Below are positions 29,005 to 41,266 of a stretch of DNA of 64,000 nt, piece after piece (the stretch's first letter is position 1; the number at the start of each line of letters is the position of its first letter). The notes under the pieces are model-generated. The model saw only the letters and a list, made by a program, of their open reading frames with translations, did not search any database and was not told the origin of the DNA. This stretch comes from Pseudo-nitzschia pungens. Taxonomy: Eukaryota; Bacillariophyta; Bacillariophyceae; Bacillariales; Bacillariaceae. Location: positions 2,623,346 through 2,687,345 of the forward strand of contig CM074761.1 of assembly GCA_037355855.1 (NCBI GenBank), read 5' to 3'. The translations under genes were made by a program, and so were the position numbers.

Positions 29005-30369
29005 CCTTACCTTTAAAATGGTTGCTGTCTACATACAGCTCATTCGTCGTGGTTATGACTCAGCTGAGAGGTCGATTCAGCTGCTGTCTGCCATCTGCTG
29101 TCTGTACAGCTTGTGTCATCCTTGGACATCATCCGTGAGCAAGCTGTCCCCGGAACAGTACAACTGTTACTGATCCACTCGGTCTTCATAGGAACGCTTG
29201 TCCGGTTGTCATCGTAGATCCAAAAGATGCTGCTCATGCAACTCGTTCATTCGGTCAATCATGAGCAAGCTGTCCCCGGAGCAGCACTGTTACTGTTCCA
29301 CTCGTTCTTGGAATCGTTTGTCACTTCTTGTCATTAACCCGAATCACGTTGCTCCTGCATTGCTCTTGGAACAGCAGCTCCTGATTCGTAGATCATATAT
29401 TCGAACCATGCTGCTCCTGTAGTAGTGGGGTTAACCGGTTCGTTCAATTGGTGGTTGTCCCCGGAACAGCAGTTCTGTATTCATGGTATCGAACACCATG
29501 ATGCTATGCAGCGTTCTCTTGCTTTAGCAGTGTCGATGCTAATCTTTGGACTGAATAGTAACCGATCTGAGACACTTAAACCGATCGATCGTAGTAATTA
29601 GCATCATTTGAAGTAAGTTACCTGAGGCACTGCTAGGTCGTGTAATTCACTTCTGCACGAAGCATACACCACGTGCTAGCCTAGCTGCCTATCTCGCATC
29701 AAATTCGATGCCGTTGCTATTTGTTCAAGCCTATTGGCATTATGCCTGTAACAGGGACAGCATGGCCCCGTAACTGGAGGATCGGTACTGCTTGGCCATG
29801 TGCAGTGCCGTTATCTTCTTGATCGTGTGGGCAGTACAAAAAGCAGTTCTGTACGCACAGGCTTGGCATTGATTGCGAGACGCGGAGCATCCTCTTTTCC
29901 CCGCGAGTCTTCAATGAATCGCCTCGTCATCGTTGCTCTTCTTTTCACTTACACGGAAACATTGACAACATGCCCCCGTAATAATGGCATCGTTCCACGC
30001 GGTACTCACACTTACACATAATAGTGCAGCATTTGGTCCGACTGCATTCAGCAATTGTCTTGTCTTGGTTCTTGGCGGCAGTACCAGCCATAGCTCTGTA
30101 CATGCAGGCGCAATCCTTGCAAGGCTCGGATAACATCTTCTTTGTCCCCGCGAGTCCTTAAGGAATCACGTAAGAGCTTATCCCCTCGAGACAATCACCA
30201 ATCCAATGCTACGCACGGAACAATGCGAGTGGCGTATTGCAAAAACCCGAAAGCAGTGTCTTCTTTCAATATGGGTTCCAACATGATCGAATTTGCAAAC
30301 GTTTAGAGACGAAATCAAATACTCAATAAATGGCAACAAAAACGTTCTTCCAAAAACCAAGATTCATCC
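29005..30369. other. Non-coding region with tandem duplications
   Basis: No gene is supported. It contains the 126-bp duplication listed next and further diverged pieces with TGTCCCCGGAACAG near 29457-29470. The stretch to 30369 is AT-rich with short chance frames only. Confidence 0.5.
29136..29390. repeat. Tandem duplication, period about 126 bp
   Basis: TGAGCAAGCTGTCCCCGGA occurs at 29136 and 29262, each followed by (A/G)CAG, CTGTTACTG and TCCACTCG. A shorter related piece (GTCCCCGGAACAGCAG) lies at 29457. The core is a non-coding repeat with CTGCTGTTCC-like words. Confidence 0.75.
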
Positions 30370-32267
30370 TTGCAAAAAATAGCCTTTGGGTTAAAGATCA
30401 CAATCGAACGCCTTCATTCAGAAAGCGATTTAAAGCAATTGTTTCGTGAGTCAGCGCTGTTTTCTGCTGAAGCGATGGTAGAAACAATCGGAGCCGATGA
30501 TAGAGGAAAGAATGACAATCAGGAGTCAAAAAGGGACATTCCTGTGCATATCCTCGCTATCAAGTCGGAAAGCTACGCTATGAAATACATGGTGGGTAAC
30601 ACCTTTCTACTGAGTACTCCAAGCAGTTTGAACAGCGACTTACGTGAAGCAGAGGTTCAAGGACAAGTTGATTTCATTACAAGTGCTAAAAGTGATCCCA
30701 AATCATGCTTGCCCGATAGCCAAGAAAATCCAAGTTGACGAGTCAGTAGAAAAGAAAAATAAGCTACTAAACCATATGGTTGAGGCAAATGTTAGCAACC
30801 TTGATGACGCAATTCAGCAACTCAAAGCGATGGTACAAGAAAATGCCCTATTGTGGAATACTGTATTACAATTGTTGCTAGAAGAAGACGAAATGGAAAT
30901 GAAGGAGTCCCACATCCGAAAGGTAGTGGAGGAAATTGGTAAAATGGAGGAAAACTACGACAAAGTACGACAACGTATAGCAATCTAGAATCGCAAGCAA
31001 AAAAGGAACAGGACCAAAGGAAAGAAGAGGAAAACTTGAGAAAGGAATTACAAATTCAAGTCAATACCTTGCGTTGGAAAATTGATCAATTCAGAAAACG
31101 AGACGAGTCGACACCCAGAAAATTAGAGACAACGAAGGTGCATTTCGCTTCACTGCAAAACAGATTTGAAAATGCATTGCATCAAGAGCAAAGCAAGTTT
31201 GATCGAGAAATGAGACAGTTGCAAGAGATTCATTCGAAGACTTCGAATGACTATGAAATGCAATTTTCGGAGTTACAGGCAAAGCTTGAGGAGGTTAATA
31301 GACGATTGGCCAAAAAGTATGAACCAATAAGAGACCACGCGATTCAAAACTTGAAGAAGAACTACAGCTAACACAAGAAAAAGTCAAGACTTTGGAAGCC
31401 AAACTCGGTGTACTAGTAAAGTAATCAGTGTAAAGAACACCTTCCAGCGGAATGTTCGCTCGCCGATCGGCTTAGCCCCGAAAATACAAAATCAAAAAGT
31501 ACAGCTGGTGAAGCTGCGCCAACCAAAATCGTCGTAAATTCGGATCCTAGCAGAACAAACATTAACGACAATGGAAAACCTAGTCCGAAAGCCCGTCAAC
31601 CACAAAGTCTTGTCAACGTTTAAGCTGTTATTATTTGAAGGGCACCACCAACTTTTCGAAATGATTGCGACGAAGAAAATGTATCATTGAGAAATGAAAG
31701 CAAGAAGAACAAAAAGAGAAGCAAAGTGTCTCCGCTGCGAAAAGAAGAGCAACTCGAAAGGTCTGACGATGAGCATTACAGATATCAAGAATCTTACGAT
31801 CGACGTCTAGATGAGTCGACGAGTGGTCGATTAATGTACACGATAGATGAAGTCTGGATGTTGAATGATAATTGGGATATTGTATATCATCGTGTTTTAT
31901 TGCCCATCGACGATAACAAAGATCACGGTGTCGAAGCTGTCACTGCAGAATTGACTTTGACTGTTCCTGCCGATTATCTCTCTCTAGATTCTTCCGACTC
32001 GCTTTTGAAAATTGAAGCAAATTGACTGCGACCGATCAACACGCCAACAATGACACTGCGGCTCGCAAGGTAGTCTTAAATGTCTTGCCGAGGCTGGTTA
32101 CAGCTTGTTCGAGGGAATCCAGAGCTCGTTGCGGTCACGAGGCCATCGTTAGAATTTTGAATGCTGCAAAAATCTGGGTACAAAATGATTGGCGTGCCAT
32201 TCTTCAGAAGCTATTGTTGGGGATAAAAGGTGAAATTATTAGCGGCGCCAATTGCAATACAAACTGA
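30370..32267 (+). pseudogene. Decayed coiled-coil protein gene
   Basis: Five plus-strand segments in shifting frames (30370-30738, 30644-30988, 31036-31371, 31687-32025, 32022-32267) carry consistent heptad-type text. Examples are Glu-Glu-Asp-Glu-Met-Glu-Met-Lys-Glu-Ser, Leu-Arg-Lys-Glu-Leu-Gln-Ile-Gln, and Leu-Gln-Ala-Lys-Leu-Glu-Glu-Val-Asn-Arg-Arg-Leu. After the stop at 31371 the neighbouring frame still reads Glu-Glu-Glu-Leu-Gln-Leu-Thr-Gln-Glu-Lys-Val. So the coding potential continues through the breaks, which is how an inactivated gene looks. Together with the IQ fragment 1.4 kb upstream on the same strand the order IQ, then coiled coil, matches a myosin tail, but this link is only a suggestion. 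Confidence 0.5.
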
Positions 32268-33149
32268 AGCAATGAAAGCTCCAAGAAACGATTGAACGGG
32301 AAAGGAGACTTGGTCATGATTCGGCTTCTTCTATAGTCACTTCACATAACCGATCCAAACAGGACCAAGCTTGTAAAAGATCTCACCTCCCTTTACAATC
32401 TTGGTTGCTGTATCAAGATTGGAAGGTCCGGCCTTGTGTTGATCGAGGGATTGGAAGAAAGTTGCAGTGCCTGTGCCTCCGAACTCATGTAGAACCGAAC
32501 GAAACAACGAACTATGCGCGATTCCAAGAAAACGGGGAAGGATACGGCTACCTTTGCCATTCGTGGATCCGTGACTAGCAACGGCAAGATTGAGAGTGGA
32601 TCGGAGCTGGAAAACAGTCGCATTCTTCCTATGGAATTCGAGATACTAGGCAGCTCAAAGATAAAGAATTTCAGGCGCAAGAGCGAAAGACTGGGGTTAT
32701 CGAAGTGGATTCAACCGCTTGTATAGAAAGAAGTCGTGCTATCATCTACTTCTACTTTTGGTCTGTTGCCTATAATCGTTATTGTGCGATGTCTAATTTG
32801 CACAAAAATAAGATCGATAGTCTATAATTTATGAATCGAGTTCAACTATGTTCGAAGGTGAGGCGACAGTACGGAGCCGCGGTATGCAATAAGCATTTCT
32901 TGCTGTTTCCAGAGTGTCCACGCATCAATCAGTACGGTATCTCGAATTTTCCTTTTTCGGCATGAAGTGCATCACTCCCTGTTTATCCGTGTTCACTTTT
33001 CGTGTAATAATACCGTTGCATATCTAACCCTGATTATCCTTCTGATGGTTCATGCCTTCATAACGAGTATTTGTGGAATGCGATTCACGGATCCGACAAA
33101 GAGATTCTTCCCCTTTGAAAAATATATTATTCAACCGTCACATTGTCAT
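32268..33149. other. Intergenic region
   Basis: Short open frames at 32393-32726 overlap on both strands and have no domain. No gene is supported. Confidence 0.45.
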
Positions 33150-33893
33150 CTACAGCTCCAAATAATTTTGCCTCCCTCTTATCGAAAGATAGGGAACCAT
33201 AACACGATCTATCGTTTCGTACTTGAAGGTTGTTGAATCTCCTACGGTTGTCGGAGATACGTAGAGTTCGTCGTCACCAAATTCTGCAGAATGGGCCTCC
33301 CAAAATTTACTTCCTAGAACGAAATCGATGTCATTGCCCCCATAGTTGACAACCCGCAACTCAGGAGACTTTTCTATCGTTCCTTCCAAGCTGCCCATCC
33401 TCAGACGAAAGGCTCCTGCAGGAATCACGCCGAGGTCTGCGTCACCGGATTGCTGTACGAGTTGTCGGAGCTGTGGATATCTCTCCAAGGCACTAGCGTT
33501 CAGGGTGGATAATTCGGTAGTCACTTGGCCACTTTGGCTCGGAAGAATCGCCGCAGTTGTCAATGGGAGCACATCCTCTTCTTTACTGTCTTCTGCGATG
33601 TTCGCAAACGAAGGATCAATCACAATTAATCCGCAGGGAATCCTGCGATAGTCAGAAATCTTCAATTTAATAGTTCCAGACTCGGCATCCACGTAAAAGC
33701 TGCTTCCTTTCTGTAGCAAACTGAGCCTTCGCTTGAGGCCACCGATAACACGATCCTTCAAACCCGGGGTTGTCGTAATTCTGTGCGACAACCATAACAG
33801 ATATAGAGCGAAGAGTAGGGCAAATCGTTTCCCAATAGGAAAGCGAACCTTCCTCGTCGTCGCAGTCGATGGTTTTTGATCCGTTGTAGTCAT
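33150..33893 (-). CDS. Hypothetical single-pass signal-anchor protein
   Basis: I take the ATG at 33893 (247 codons). The open frame extends upstream to 34121 but that part is poorly protein-like. Residues about 14-36 are a basic stretch then a hydrophobic anchor (Phe-Ala-Leu-Leu-Phe-Ala-Leu-Tyr-Leu-Leu-Trp). The rest is soluble with Lys-Ile-Ser-Asp-Tyr-Arg-Arg-Ile-Pro-Cys-Gly and a C-terminal half with Gly-Ala-Phe-Arg-Leu-Arg-Met-Gly-Ser-Leu-Glu-Gly. I do not recognise a family. It is probably a type II membrane or secreted protein. The frame is uninterrupted, in contrast to its decayed surroundings. Confidence 0.6.
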   Translation of the reverse strand: MTTTDQKPSTATTRKVRFPIGKRFALLFALYLLWLSHRITTTPGLKDRVIGGLKRRLSLLQKGSSFYVDAESGTIKLKISDYRRIPCGLIVIDPSFANIAEDSKEEDVLPLTTAAILPSQSGQVTTELSTLNASALERYPQLRQLVQQSGDADLGVIPAGAFRLRMGSLEGTIEKSPELRVVNYGGNDIDFVLGSKFWEAHSAEFGDDELYVSPTTVGDSTTFKYETIDRVMVPYLSIRGRQNYLEL

Positions 33894-34594
33894 AGCGTTT
33901 AATTTATTCTTCGTCTCAATCTCTTTTCGTAATCGATGATCTAGATTGCGGTTGACTATGAATCCAATAACCAAATTGGGTTCTTGGTCACTTCCTTCCT
34001 GGATCTTCAAACTGAAAAAAAAGTTATGTCGTTGATTGTTGAGATTCATTCTGCGATACGTAATGTTACTGGTACTTGTAAGGTTACTGGCACGTAAGGT
34101 TACCGGTAGTAACCTTACCATCGAATTCGTAGTACGATTCCCATCGAACCAGGAATCATCGGTACCGGTAACCTACGGTACGTAAGACTTAGGTGGAAGA
34201 TTGTCCAGTGTTGATTTTGAGTCGTGGTTAAACATAAGTACTTTTGTAACGTTTTTGCCACGTTTCGCACGATTGACTAGTGAGTCGTGCACAAACTAAT
34301 TTCGAAAAAGATACTCGACGGGAGTTATGTACACGTATGGTACAAGTACTAGATATGATAAGTATGCTACAAGCTACTGCGAGACCCAAACGTATGATTA
34401 TAGTATACTATGGATATCTATCCCAAGAAAGATCGGCGCAGTAATTTGGATAACTTACGGCGAAAGCGCACGGTACAGCGTATGCTAATGTACTCAGTGT
34501 ACAGGATGCTAGGGCGAGGCTTGGTAAGTCCGTAGGATGAAGTAAAATTACTACGGTAGGTTACTTCAGTTTGATCAATCCGTACGGTACTCGT
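33894..34594. other. Intergenic region, motif-rich
   Basis: No gene is supported. GTAAGGTTA at 34079 and 34094 and inverted TAACCTTACC at 34111 cluster within about 50 bp upstream of the signal-anchor gene. Confidence 0.5.
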
Positions 34595-35016
34595 ACATCC
34601 GGAATTTTTGGACAGTTATACATCCGGATTTTTTTGACACTTATACTTATACATCCGGGTTTTTAATACTTATACATCCGGATTTTTTAACACTTATACT
34701 TATACATCCGGATTTTTTTACACTTATACTTATACATCCGGGTTTTTTTGACACTTCTACATCCGGATTTTTTTGACACTTACCGTATAAGGTACATCCG
34801 GATTTTTTGGACAGTTATACATCCGGGTTTTTTTGACACTTATACTTATACATCCGGATTTTTTTGACACTTATACATCCGGATTTTTTTGACACTTATA
34901 AACCTGAATCTTACTTATACATCCGGATTTTTTGGACAGTTTTATACATCCGGTTTTTTTTGACATTTATACTTATATCCGGGTTTTTTTACAGTTATAC
35001 ATCCGGATTTTTTTGA
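34595..35016. repeat. Minisatellite with ACATCCGG(A/G)TTTTTT core
   Basis: About 15 units share the core ACATCCGGATTTTTTTGACA, with G or A after CCGG and a variable spacer of (CTTATA)1-2 or AGTTATA. Unit length alternates between about 22 and 37 bp. The T-run makes the two strands very asymmetric. No ORF spans it. Confidence 0.9.
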
Positions 35017-36622
35017 TTCGTTCCTATGATACATACTGTGGTCACAGGGAAAAAATTAAGGCGCATGTAAGGTTACACCTACAAGCCGCATCACCGTAGC
35101 AGATAAATAATACGAAGTAAATTACGTAACTGATAGTAAGTTACGGTAATCTACGGAACCGTTCTCCTCTGTATCGGCGGAGCTCAGTCTCAGCAGGCTA
35201 TGGAATACTCTTTCAGTTTGATGCCAAGAAAATAAAGAAATCATGCCCTATCTCTCTCTGACACCTCTCATGCACCTCCTAGCTACTAGTGTATCATAGT
35301 CTATGCGGTAATTCCTTAATGCTGATAGCTAGTGCCGTTGTTCTTGTTGGTGCCTTCTTGTTCGTCGTGCTGTTTCTTGTTCTTGTTTCCAGCAGCACTC
35401 GTCCTCCGTGCACCACTCCCGTTGTTTGTGCTAGTATCCCTCTAGTAGTAGTAGTAGTATCGTCATTGCGGACGGGCAAATGCTTCTTCACATGCTTCTT
35501 GTTCAATGAATTGCCATGGTAGATTTACCGGCAATGCTGCTGGTGCTGTCTTTGAACACCACTACTCTACTAAATACAGTCACACGAGTCGCAATCAATG
35601 TCGTGAGGGAAATACTGAATTCTCAATGATGGCGAACTCTGTAGGTACTGATATTCATCACACCTTGTTGTCTTCGTCTTGTCCCCATGCGGATTCCATG
35701 TTGACACCACTTTCATCTTTGTTCCTTCCTTGCATTTCTAGTTTACGTCGGGAATCTTTTGTCCGAATACCAAGCATTGGTTCTAAGATTTGTTCTTCGC
35801 GCAGCACATCACCCAGTGATAGAGGGAGCCGTTTCGCCGAAAGCGGCTGTGGTTGAATTCGCTCCCATCTTTGTCCTTTGTGAGGTCGGGTTCTGGCATC
35901 CTACCTCTATCAATTCGGTATTCAAACTACGATTGATAGTCGATTAGCAACTGCATCAAATTATCCTTCTTCTCCCTAAATTTTATTAGATTTCGATCGT
36001 TGTTATCGTCTTTCCATCATGTGTTTTCGCTTTATCATCCCTTCCACGAAAACTGTTTCTAGTATAAGTTTGCTTGACTGGGTGGGTAACTTCCGCTCCT
36101 AGGGTACATGATTCGAAGTATACTTCGTCTTTATCAATCCCTGCCAATGTCCTTCGACTCTACAACGATTTGCTAATCGGTGTATTGATTCCAAAACCGA
36201 TAATATTGGTGCGAGCTAGATGATATTAAAAACTTTCCCTGGGTCTGGGAAGAACACTCGCCACCTACGCAATTCATTTACTCAGAAAAGAAGTGATAAA
36301 GATGAATGCGTACAAAAATAGTACGATTCATGCAACTACATTGAATGCAAAGAGCTCATTGGGTTGCAAACAGAAATCACCAGGTCCAACAGGAAGAAGA
36401 GTTGCGTAGGAAACCAATATGAGTCGCCATCTGAGTAGGAAGAACCAGCAACTTGAACCTTCCAGTCGCATTCTGCGGTACTTGCAACCAAGGTGATATG
36501 CGCAACGTTGGCCGTTGCCTAGATAGGTGTTGCATACATCGGCTTACTTCAAAACTTGAGATTTAGTCGAACAAAAACGTCATTGGCGATAGTGACGAAA
36601 GTGTTTGATGTCATGACCATGA
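35017..36622. other. Intergenic region
   Basis: No gene is supported. Open frames at 35289-35522 and 35506-35856 lack domains; the first is driven by a GTAGTAGTA run (35443-35460). Confidence 0.45.
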
Positions 36623-37173
36623 TCACCCCAAAGGCAAGAGTAGACAAGCATCCGAAACAGTACACCAGCATGCGACTTTCAGATGTTTCGGGGGGTGCGT
36701 TTCTTGTGGAAGAAAGTTATTCGCAGTCAAATTGGTGAATTGATTGACTTCATCCCACTTGACGTTGGCGTTTGATAGAAATCTTGTCTCAAAGAGCAAA
36801 AAGAACATATCGGTTTTCGCTAGGTCGACGAACGAATTCTTCTGAGTGATGTTGTCAGCTGTAATCTGATCACCATCGATCCAATCCAGATTGAGACTCG
36901 TTCTGGTACTACAATCACTGTTCGTTTGCTTCTTCACAAAATTGCTGTAGTGACTCAAGCACGTTGCGGGCAACTGCTTCAAAGCGTTTTTCGTATGATT
37001 GATCGGCATCGACTTTTCGAAACCAACTCTCTTTCTCTCAGAAGAACATGGTTCGTTTCGATTTCGCGACGGCCCTCAAATCTACTGATAGTGAATCCCC
37101 CGATGAAAGTCACCGCAAGCAAACAAAAAGCAATAATTGGCATTTGACAAGTGCATCTGTGCGGGGCCATCGA
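36623..37173 (-). pseudogene. Remnant of a single-pass receptor-like protein
   Basis: Reading minus from ATG 37173, a hydrophobic anchor (Ile-Ile-Ala-Phe-Cys-Leu-Leu-Ala-Val-Thr-Phe-Ile-Gly-Gly) is followed by a charged helix in mixed frames. The stretch around 37010-36900 reads as Asp-Ala-Asp-Gln-Ser-Tyr-Glu-Lys-Arg-Phe-Glu-Ala-Val-Ala in one frame, then stops, and protein-like text continues in another (Asp-Trp-Ile-Asp-Gly-Asp-Gln, Phe-Val-Asp-Leu-Ala-Lys-Thr-Asp). The anchor plus juxtamembrane helix resembles the ectodomain start of diatom receptor-type nucleotide cyclases, but no catalytic domain follows. I regard this as a guess. Confidence 0.35.
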
Positions 37174-39225
37174 TCCAAAACGTCGCAAATCTGGTCTCGA
37201 AGACAATGACGCTTATAGTTTGTGCGCCCACTTAGTTCGTTGCCTCGGCGTTCTCTAAGCTTTTTCAATCATTCATTTCCTCGCTGCACCCTACAGTGAG
37301 TCAACTAAACCGTGAGTGGGATCATCGGAATCCAGTTCCTCGTTTTTGCCACAAGTTGAGGTTGTTCGACATTCTGAGTTTGCATTTTTCCAGAGGTAGC
37401 CATGGTTTTTCGTGCTACATCACCAACCTTGCTCTCTGTAACCAGCAAGCTGCCTTCCCGGAAACACGCGCTCGTTGAAGAGAGAAATGAGAATGCCTCT
37501 GGCAGAATTCTTTTCAAGTGCCGTATCGCATAGATATCGTTGATACGAACTCTGCATTGAGAAGATTACTGATTTCCATGCAGACAAGTAAAGATTGGTG
37601 TCTCGACAATCGACGCTTCTTCTGAACTCTGAACCGCGGTAAAGGATTGCTCGACCCTTTAGCGACTTCACCGATGTTGAGGTCTTCAGTGCGAGTAAGT
37701 TTATTGATGTCTCCTGCCTGATCCTAACTTTAGAAGAAAAAGTTGTTCAAATCAATGGCATACGGTCCAGTGAACATTTAGCCCCTAATTGGCATATGCA
37801 GCTCACTATCTGGTGCTTCTCTTGACGTCTTCGTCTTGCCTCTCTTGAACTCGTAGTTGCTGGGCTCTGTTGTTTTTCATTATCGTTGCACGAAGCTGTG
37901 TAATTGAATGCCAACGTATCTTTCGTCTCTCCGGCTCCATATAATTTCTTCGCATGATGAGAGAAGCCTCGACATCATTAGGAAACGATTAGGTTGTTCC
38001 CTGCTCTTGGCAACACATTCTCCAATCTGTGAGCATTCGATGATGGCAATGTGACTTCTGCGAAAAAGTCATGTACTCATTTAGGTTTGTTTAAGCTACT
38101 GGATGTTAGAAGTTACGTATAAAATACGAATTCAAGTAAATTCGATATTCTTGTTGACTGCGGACTTGTCTTATTTGCCTATTTTTGAGACAAGTACTGT
38201 ATGCTGGATACTAGTAAGCATTGAGCATGGGTGATTGAGAAAAACTGGAGCAATGGAACATAATAGTCAGATCAGTACATGATAAAGTGTAGCTGCAAAA
38301 TCGTTCTTCATTTTGCAAATAGCAGCAACGAAAAGGGGAACTATGTCTCTAGTAGCAATGTCACCGAAGACTAGTACGTCAGTTGGCTTTTGATATAAAT
38401 GGCACGGAGAATTTCCATTTATTGCAACAAAAACGTTAAGTTTGGCAAAAGTAATCTGACCGTCACGACACTGAATTGGTTGCAGGGAATGTTTTCATCT
38501 GTACAAGTTGTTGTTGTTCGATTCTCTGACGGAATGTTTCTGGGTAGAGATCTTCTTGTTTGAAGTCCTTTTTTATTTCAGCCATTGCTTCAACAGGGAT
38601 CTACATGAAATGTGGTCAGTTTTGATGTTTCTGTTTTTGCAATGTTCAGCTTGAAAATGTCTTGAGTCAAATCTCCTGTTGTATTCCACACAACCTTGGC
38701 CGCCTGTTCCTCCGAGAGTGCTGTGGGATTATTTAGGTCGTCGGAGGGGTGATATCCATTCAATTTTGGCAAGATCGAGAACACCCGATTTCGGCAAGTC
38801 CGTCCCTATTCCATCCAATGCCGCGGTACCCTAACCAGGTAGCTTACTAATTCAAGGCCATGTGCAGACTCTTTCGGCATGCTGACACTAATTGACATTG
38901 GTTTTCGATCATTGCATGGTGTAACGCCACGTAACGATAGTCATAACCGGTTTCACCAGAAAGGTTTCGAGCTCTTTGCGAATAACATCTTCAAAGAAGT
39001 TTTCCCAGTAGAGCGCCGCAGAATGGAATTTGAGAATGAAGTAACAGGAACCGTGAGAAGCGTTGACCCTCGCAAAGAAAATAGTAATTGGACAAGATTT
39101 GTCTTTCCAATGAAGATCACTGTTGCATGTGGCCTCCCGAGTGTTGCAGCTCTTATTGTAGGTAGTGTGATTGGACTACCGACCTATTTGGGACGTCCTG
39201 GAAGTCTTGTCGTCATTAGTTGGGA

Positions 39226-39487
39226 AGACACGATCTCAAATAGTTGCTGATTCTACCAAGAACTCGATTTCCTCTTTTGAATTCTATCAGTATATTTAGG
39301 TTCCAATCCGTGAAAGTCGGATGGCCCTCAAACTGTAAAAAAGAACTTCATTGTGTAGACACGATCGCAAACAATTGCTGAGTCTACGAAGAACTCGATT
39401 TCCTCTTTTGAATTCGATCACTGTAATTCGGTTCCAATCTGTGAAAGTCGGATGCCCCTTAACCTGTAAAAAAGTATTTCATTCATT
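39226..39487. repeat. Tandem duplication, period 131 bp
   Basis: AGACACGATC begins each copy (39226 and 39357). Both share TTGCTGA(G/T)TCTAC, GAACTCGATTTCCTCTTTTG, GGTTCCAATC and GTGAAAGTCGGATG, followed by CTGTAAAAAAG. The copies are close in sequence, so the duplication is fairly recent. Confidence 0.85.
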
Positions 39488-40413
39488 CATTTCACTATCC
39501 TTACTGAGAGTCTTTGTCAAACTATTTTCCATGTCTATCCTCCCTGCCATTTGACGTTTATTCGAGATACATATGTCAAGTGCATCTATTCTCCCTCTTT
39601 GTGTCACGAGGCGCCATCGCGATGCCATTCCGTTTGAGAAAGATACCTTCGACGCCTCGTTTGACAGGAGTTGCGACAGCGTTGAGATCTAGGTCATCCT
39701 GATGCTACGCTAAAGCATGTATCTTAGGTTTAGATCTTCACCGTCCGATCTAGCAGTATCTTGCAACCCGATATTGATATATTCTTCGATAGCGCATCCA
39801 TCCCGCGTTGCTATGCTAAGCCTAGTCGTGCACCCATGTTGTAAATCCCTGCGTTCCGACCCCGCCCTATTTCCGAGGCAAAGGCGTTGCGTCTCCCTTC
39901 GATACTCGTACCCACGGAATATTTCTCTTGTGGCAACAAAATGCACCGCTAGACTTCGGCATGCATACCTGACACATAACTCCACTAACTCACCTAGCAT
40001 TACATCCGAGCTTCAACGCTTCGCTTTGTGCTCCAATGTCACGAGTACGGCCATTCGGCGAGACAGTGCGCAGTATGCTTGGGCTGATACCCATGTTACA
40101 AATCCCTAACTGTCAACCGATCCTTCGATCAACATTCAATCTCGCACGAAGGCGATGCATTGCTAGGCTAGGCTACGTACATGATACGGATTTCCCGACC
40201 AGTACCACCTTTGATTACATAAGGAGACTGAAACAGGGTCATGTACACTTGGTAAGAATTCCCACAGTTCAACACAGCACTACCTTCGGTCGTACGAAGG
40301 AGGAGGAGGAGGCACTGCACGCAACTCGACCGATTCACACACGATTCACCGTCTGTGATTGGGCAGGGACCTTTGATAAACCACTTAATGGACCAAATTG
40401 CTACGTCGCAATG

Positions 40414-40572
40414 GCGTTGAAAATGAGGCGCCACTCGTGTCTTCGACACCTTCGGCGGTTGCTACGGCGTTGAAAATGAGGCTCTACTCTTGTCTTCGAT
40501 ACCTTCGACGGTTGCTGTGGCGTTGAAAATGAGGCTCTACTCTTGTCTTCGATTCCATCGACCTTTGGGTGC
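40414..40572. repeat. Three-copy tandem repeat, period 53 bp
   Basis: GCGTTGAAAATGAGGC starts at 40414, 40467 and 40520. Each is followed by CACTCGTGTCTTCGA or TACTCTTGTCTTCGA and a TTCGRCGGTTGCT end. As 53 is not a multiple of three, the array does not look like a coding repeat. Confidence 0.85.
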
Positions 40573-41266
40573 GACACTTCGATGCTACGCGTACCGTTAT
40601 CCGGATCAGCATCGTTTCAACGCTTACTGTGACCTACGACAGCGTCGTTGGGGCGCTTTCCATCGGTGCCGTCATCTTATCTTCGACGACGCTTGGCTTC
40701 GGTGTGCACAGCCGGTGCAACGAACTAATCGTTCATGGTCAAGATGCTACCTCATCATATCTTTCCCTTTCAGCCATCTGGGGCTGGAAATGGGTTCGGA
40801 GAAAAACGACTCGATCCAGCAGCGTCGCGATTCGTGCTGGGAAGATAAGCAACGACCCCAACTTAGAAAGAAGGGAATAGTCGTCACGATGAGTTGCAAT
40901 GTGAGTGCAATTCGTGCACCCATTGGTGCAGGTACAAGGAATGTCATTGAAATGTGCCTGTGTGACGGTTTTGTATTGCATGCCTAAAATTACTTTAAAA
41001 TGAGTGCGATATGTAACATCGAAACATGATGCGTATACTGAATGTAATCCGGTGCGATTTCTATATTGCCCTTTTTGCCCCCGCCCCGGTGTGTGTGTGT
41101 GCGAATGTATGTGCGCTTTGCATAATGACGACACATCAATGAGGTGAGCTACCTTCTTGTCACGAGTACAAGTGTGGAATAAGCAACACATTGATGGTGT
41201 CGTAGTTGCAAGGAAAGAAATGAACGAACGAATGGATGAACGGAAATAAGAACAATTCGAAAGTTT

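Larger units (their letters stand above)
37174..41266. other. Long gene-poor region
   Basis: About 4 kb without a supportable gene. Short frames (for example 38879-39250, 123 codons, and 40490-40987) have no recognisable domain. It contains the two tandem repeats listed at 39226 and 40414. A GTGTGTGTGTG run lies near 41091-41101. Confidence 0.45.

Noticed and set aside
34595..35016. CRISPR array
   Set aside because: Spacers are not unique, unit length varies, and the organism is a eukaryote; it is a minisatellite.
35289..35522. Possible gene at 35.3 kb
   Set aside because: Composition is driven by a GTAGTA run and no domain is present.
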